From Eriocheir sinensis (Eukaryota; Arthropoda; Malacostraca; Decapoda; Varunidae), in contig NC_066543.1 in assembly GCF_024679095.1 (NCBI RefSeq), forward strand, positions 17,964,345-18,028,344: DNA of 64,000 nt, read 5' to 3'. Shown here in pieces: positions 62,885 through 64,000 of this stretch (the stretch's first letter is position 1; every line of letters begins with the position of its first letter). The position numbers and the translations under genes are program-made. Under the pieces are notes generated by a model, which had not been told where the DNA came from, made no database searches, and saw only the letters and a list, made by a program, of their open reading frames with translations.

Positions 62885-63271
62885 TGGCGTCGAATTCCGT
62901 CCCTCTGTCGGGAAATGTCCGAAATTGAAGTGCGCATGCGTGGTCTTTGCTATTTTGTCAATTTCATTCATAGCACTGTCTTTCAATAGCTTACCTTTGA
63001 TCTTATGCTAGTTTTCATGAAAAAATTGCCAAATTCCAGGCTGCCATAGACCCCGTAGCTCAGTTACTATTGAATGGAGAGTATCCCATAAACCTGACCT
63101 TCAATCTGAAGAAAACTCTAAGGAGACAGAAGGACAATCAGAAGATCAAAGGTAAGCTCAATATAAGCTATTAGAAGACAGTGCAGTGAGTAATATGGAC
63201 AAAATAGCAAAGCCCGCGCATGCGCATTCAATTTGGGACATTTCCCGACAGAGGGACGGAATTCGACGCCA
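62885..63271. mobile_element. 387-bp inverted-repeat element with an exon-like centre
   Basis: The left arm 62885-63007 (tggcgtcgaattccgtccctctgtcgggaaatgtcc ... cttacctttgatctt) is the reverse complement of the right arm 63140-63271, with a few changes and a small insertion. Between them and into the right arm lies 63040-63151, which has a splice-acceptor-like ttccag before it and aaag|gtaagc after it. No target duplication is evident. Confidence 0.75.
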
Positions 63272-63593
63272 TAGGCACAGCGCTTCGTCTTCCCTCACAA
63301 TTTACCGTTTACCGTTTACCGTTGATGAGTTTTCAGCCCCCGCTCCACTGCTAGTGCAGCGCTCTGCGAGGGCCGTTAACAATTACGATGATTGCCTCGA
63401 TAATAATCCTCGATACACTTATTCACAACGTCGTAGTGAGTGAGCCTTGATTGCTTTCATTAATAACCTACTGATGTCCTTTTAATAAAACTTGGCATCA
63501 TCATAGTCACTTGGCCGTGTTTGGGTTCGCACTAAATTATTTCCAACTCACTGAATATTTAACACACAATTTGTCTTTGAGTATAAACTCTAA

Positions 63594-64000
63594 TTAATAG
63601 CCATGAATTCTCTTAATTTCGGCTTGAAGAACTACACAACACTGGTCATTCGCTGAGTGGTTGATTTCAGGCTTCTTGTAACTCACACAATTTATGCAAT
63701 TCTTCTCAGCCATGGCGCACTCCTTTGATTTGTGATCGCCAGAGCATTTGAAACATTTTGGGGCTTCTCCATTGGTCTTGGCAGTACAGTTGACCTCAAG
63801 ATGGCCATATCTCTGACAATGATAACATATAATTCCATCGTATCTGTCTCTCACTGTGTTTATTCCCCATTCTAATTTCAACTTGTCGTGATTCTTGTAA
63901 ATCAGCTCTCTTACAGTTGGGTCGCACCTCAAAATGTAGTGCATCGTGCCGCCAGCTGCAGGATTACTAAAAATCAGCTCAATCTTATTCTCAACACCCT
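63594..64000 (-). CDS. Retrotransposon Gag-like zinc-knuckle protein (ORF1), C-terminal part, runs off the edge
   Basis: The minus-strand frame is open from the right edge to TAA at 63594-63596. It contains CCHC knuckles CYHCQRYGHLEVNC and CFKCSGDHKSKEC plus a third CINC...HSANDQCC, preceded by RCDPTVRELIYKN. This is the usual pattern of the nucleic-acid-binding ORF1/Gag of jockey- and X-element-type LINEs, which coats the element RNA. No ORF2 is visible because the frame ends and the following DNA (minus strand, below 63594) is not RT. It may be a solo or truncated copy. Confidence 0.72.
   Translation of the reverse strand, partial: GVENKIELIFSNPAAGGTMHYILRCDPTVRELIYKNHDKLKLEWGINTVRDRYDGIICYHCQRYGHLEVNCTAKTNGEAPKCFKCSGDHKSKECAMAEKNCINCVSYKKPEINHSANDQCCVVLQAEIKRIHGY

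Overview
The window is nuclear DNA of an animal. Introns are long, splice sites are GT/AG, microsatellites are very dense, and many non-LTR retrotransposon, SINE and MITE copies are present. The style of the jockey/CR1-like reverse transcriptases, the tRNA-derived SINEs and the abundance of (TA)n, (CA)n, (CT)n and (TTA)n arrays suggest a decapod crustacean, probably a crab. This is inferred from recall of similar elements, not from a search.

Two conserved protein genes lie tail to tail. On the + strand, ten exons between 4596 and 37853 encode the last ~578 residues of a p190-type Rho GTPase-activating protein (RhoGAPp190; ARHGAP35/ARHGAP5 family). They cover the linker and the complete C-terminal RhoGAP domain with its arginine finger. 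The GTPase-like and FF-domain part must lie left of the window. On the - strand, eight exons from 59979 down to 45154 make a complete 698-residue LONRF protein: RING finger, TPR helices, second RING finger and Lon-protease-like N-terminal (LON) domain. Its first intron is ~9.2 kb. A GC-rich stretch just upstream (60100-60235) is the likely promoter and 5' UTR. Every splice junction of both models was checked for phase, and each keeps one open frame.

The rest is largely mobile DNA. In the RhoGAP introns: a CR1/jockey-like LINE with its catalytic RT core deleted (34.6-37.2 kb), a nested block of LINE fragments (21.3-26.0 kb), another LINE 3' end (8.9-9.66 kb), three tRNA-derived SINE types with microsatellite tails, and pogo-like elements with ends CAGGTAACTCTCGATTTA next to (TA)n arrays (12.7-14.9 and 32 kb). 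Two small TTAA-flanked (piggyBac-type) MITEs interrupt LINE sequence so exactly that the uninterrupted sequence can be read across the insertion. In the LONRF introns there are a pogo-like element and three hAT-like MITEs, two of them with 8-bp target duplications matching 7/8. A retrotransposon Gag-like zinc-knuckle ORF runs off the right edge.

The two host genes have no obvious shared pathway beyond both being intracellular regulators: one switches off Rho GTPases, the other is a predicted ubiquitin ligase. No CRISPR array, rRNA gene or functional tRNA gene was seen. I found no clear new biological system. The most interesting structures are the footprint-grade MITE insertions, a 390-bp inverted repeat holding an exon-like segment (62.9-63.3 kb), a cluster of perfect palindromes (55.3 kb), an E-box cluster in LONRF intron 1 (58.1 kb), and long TA tracts or MITEs placed within tens of bases of splice sites.
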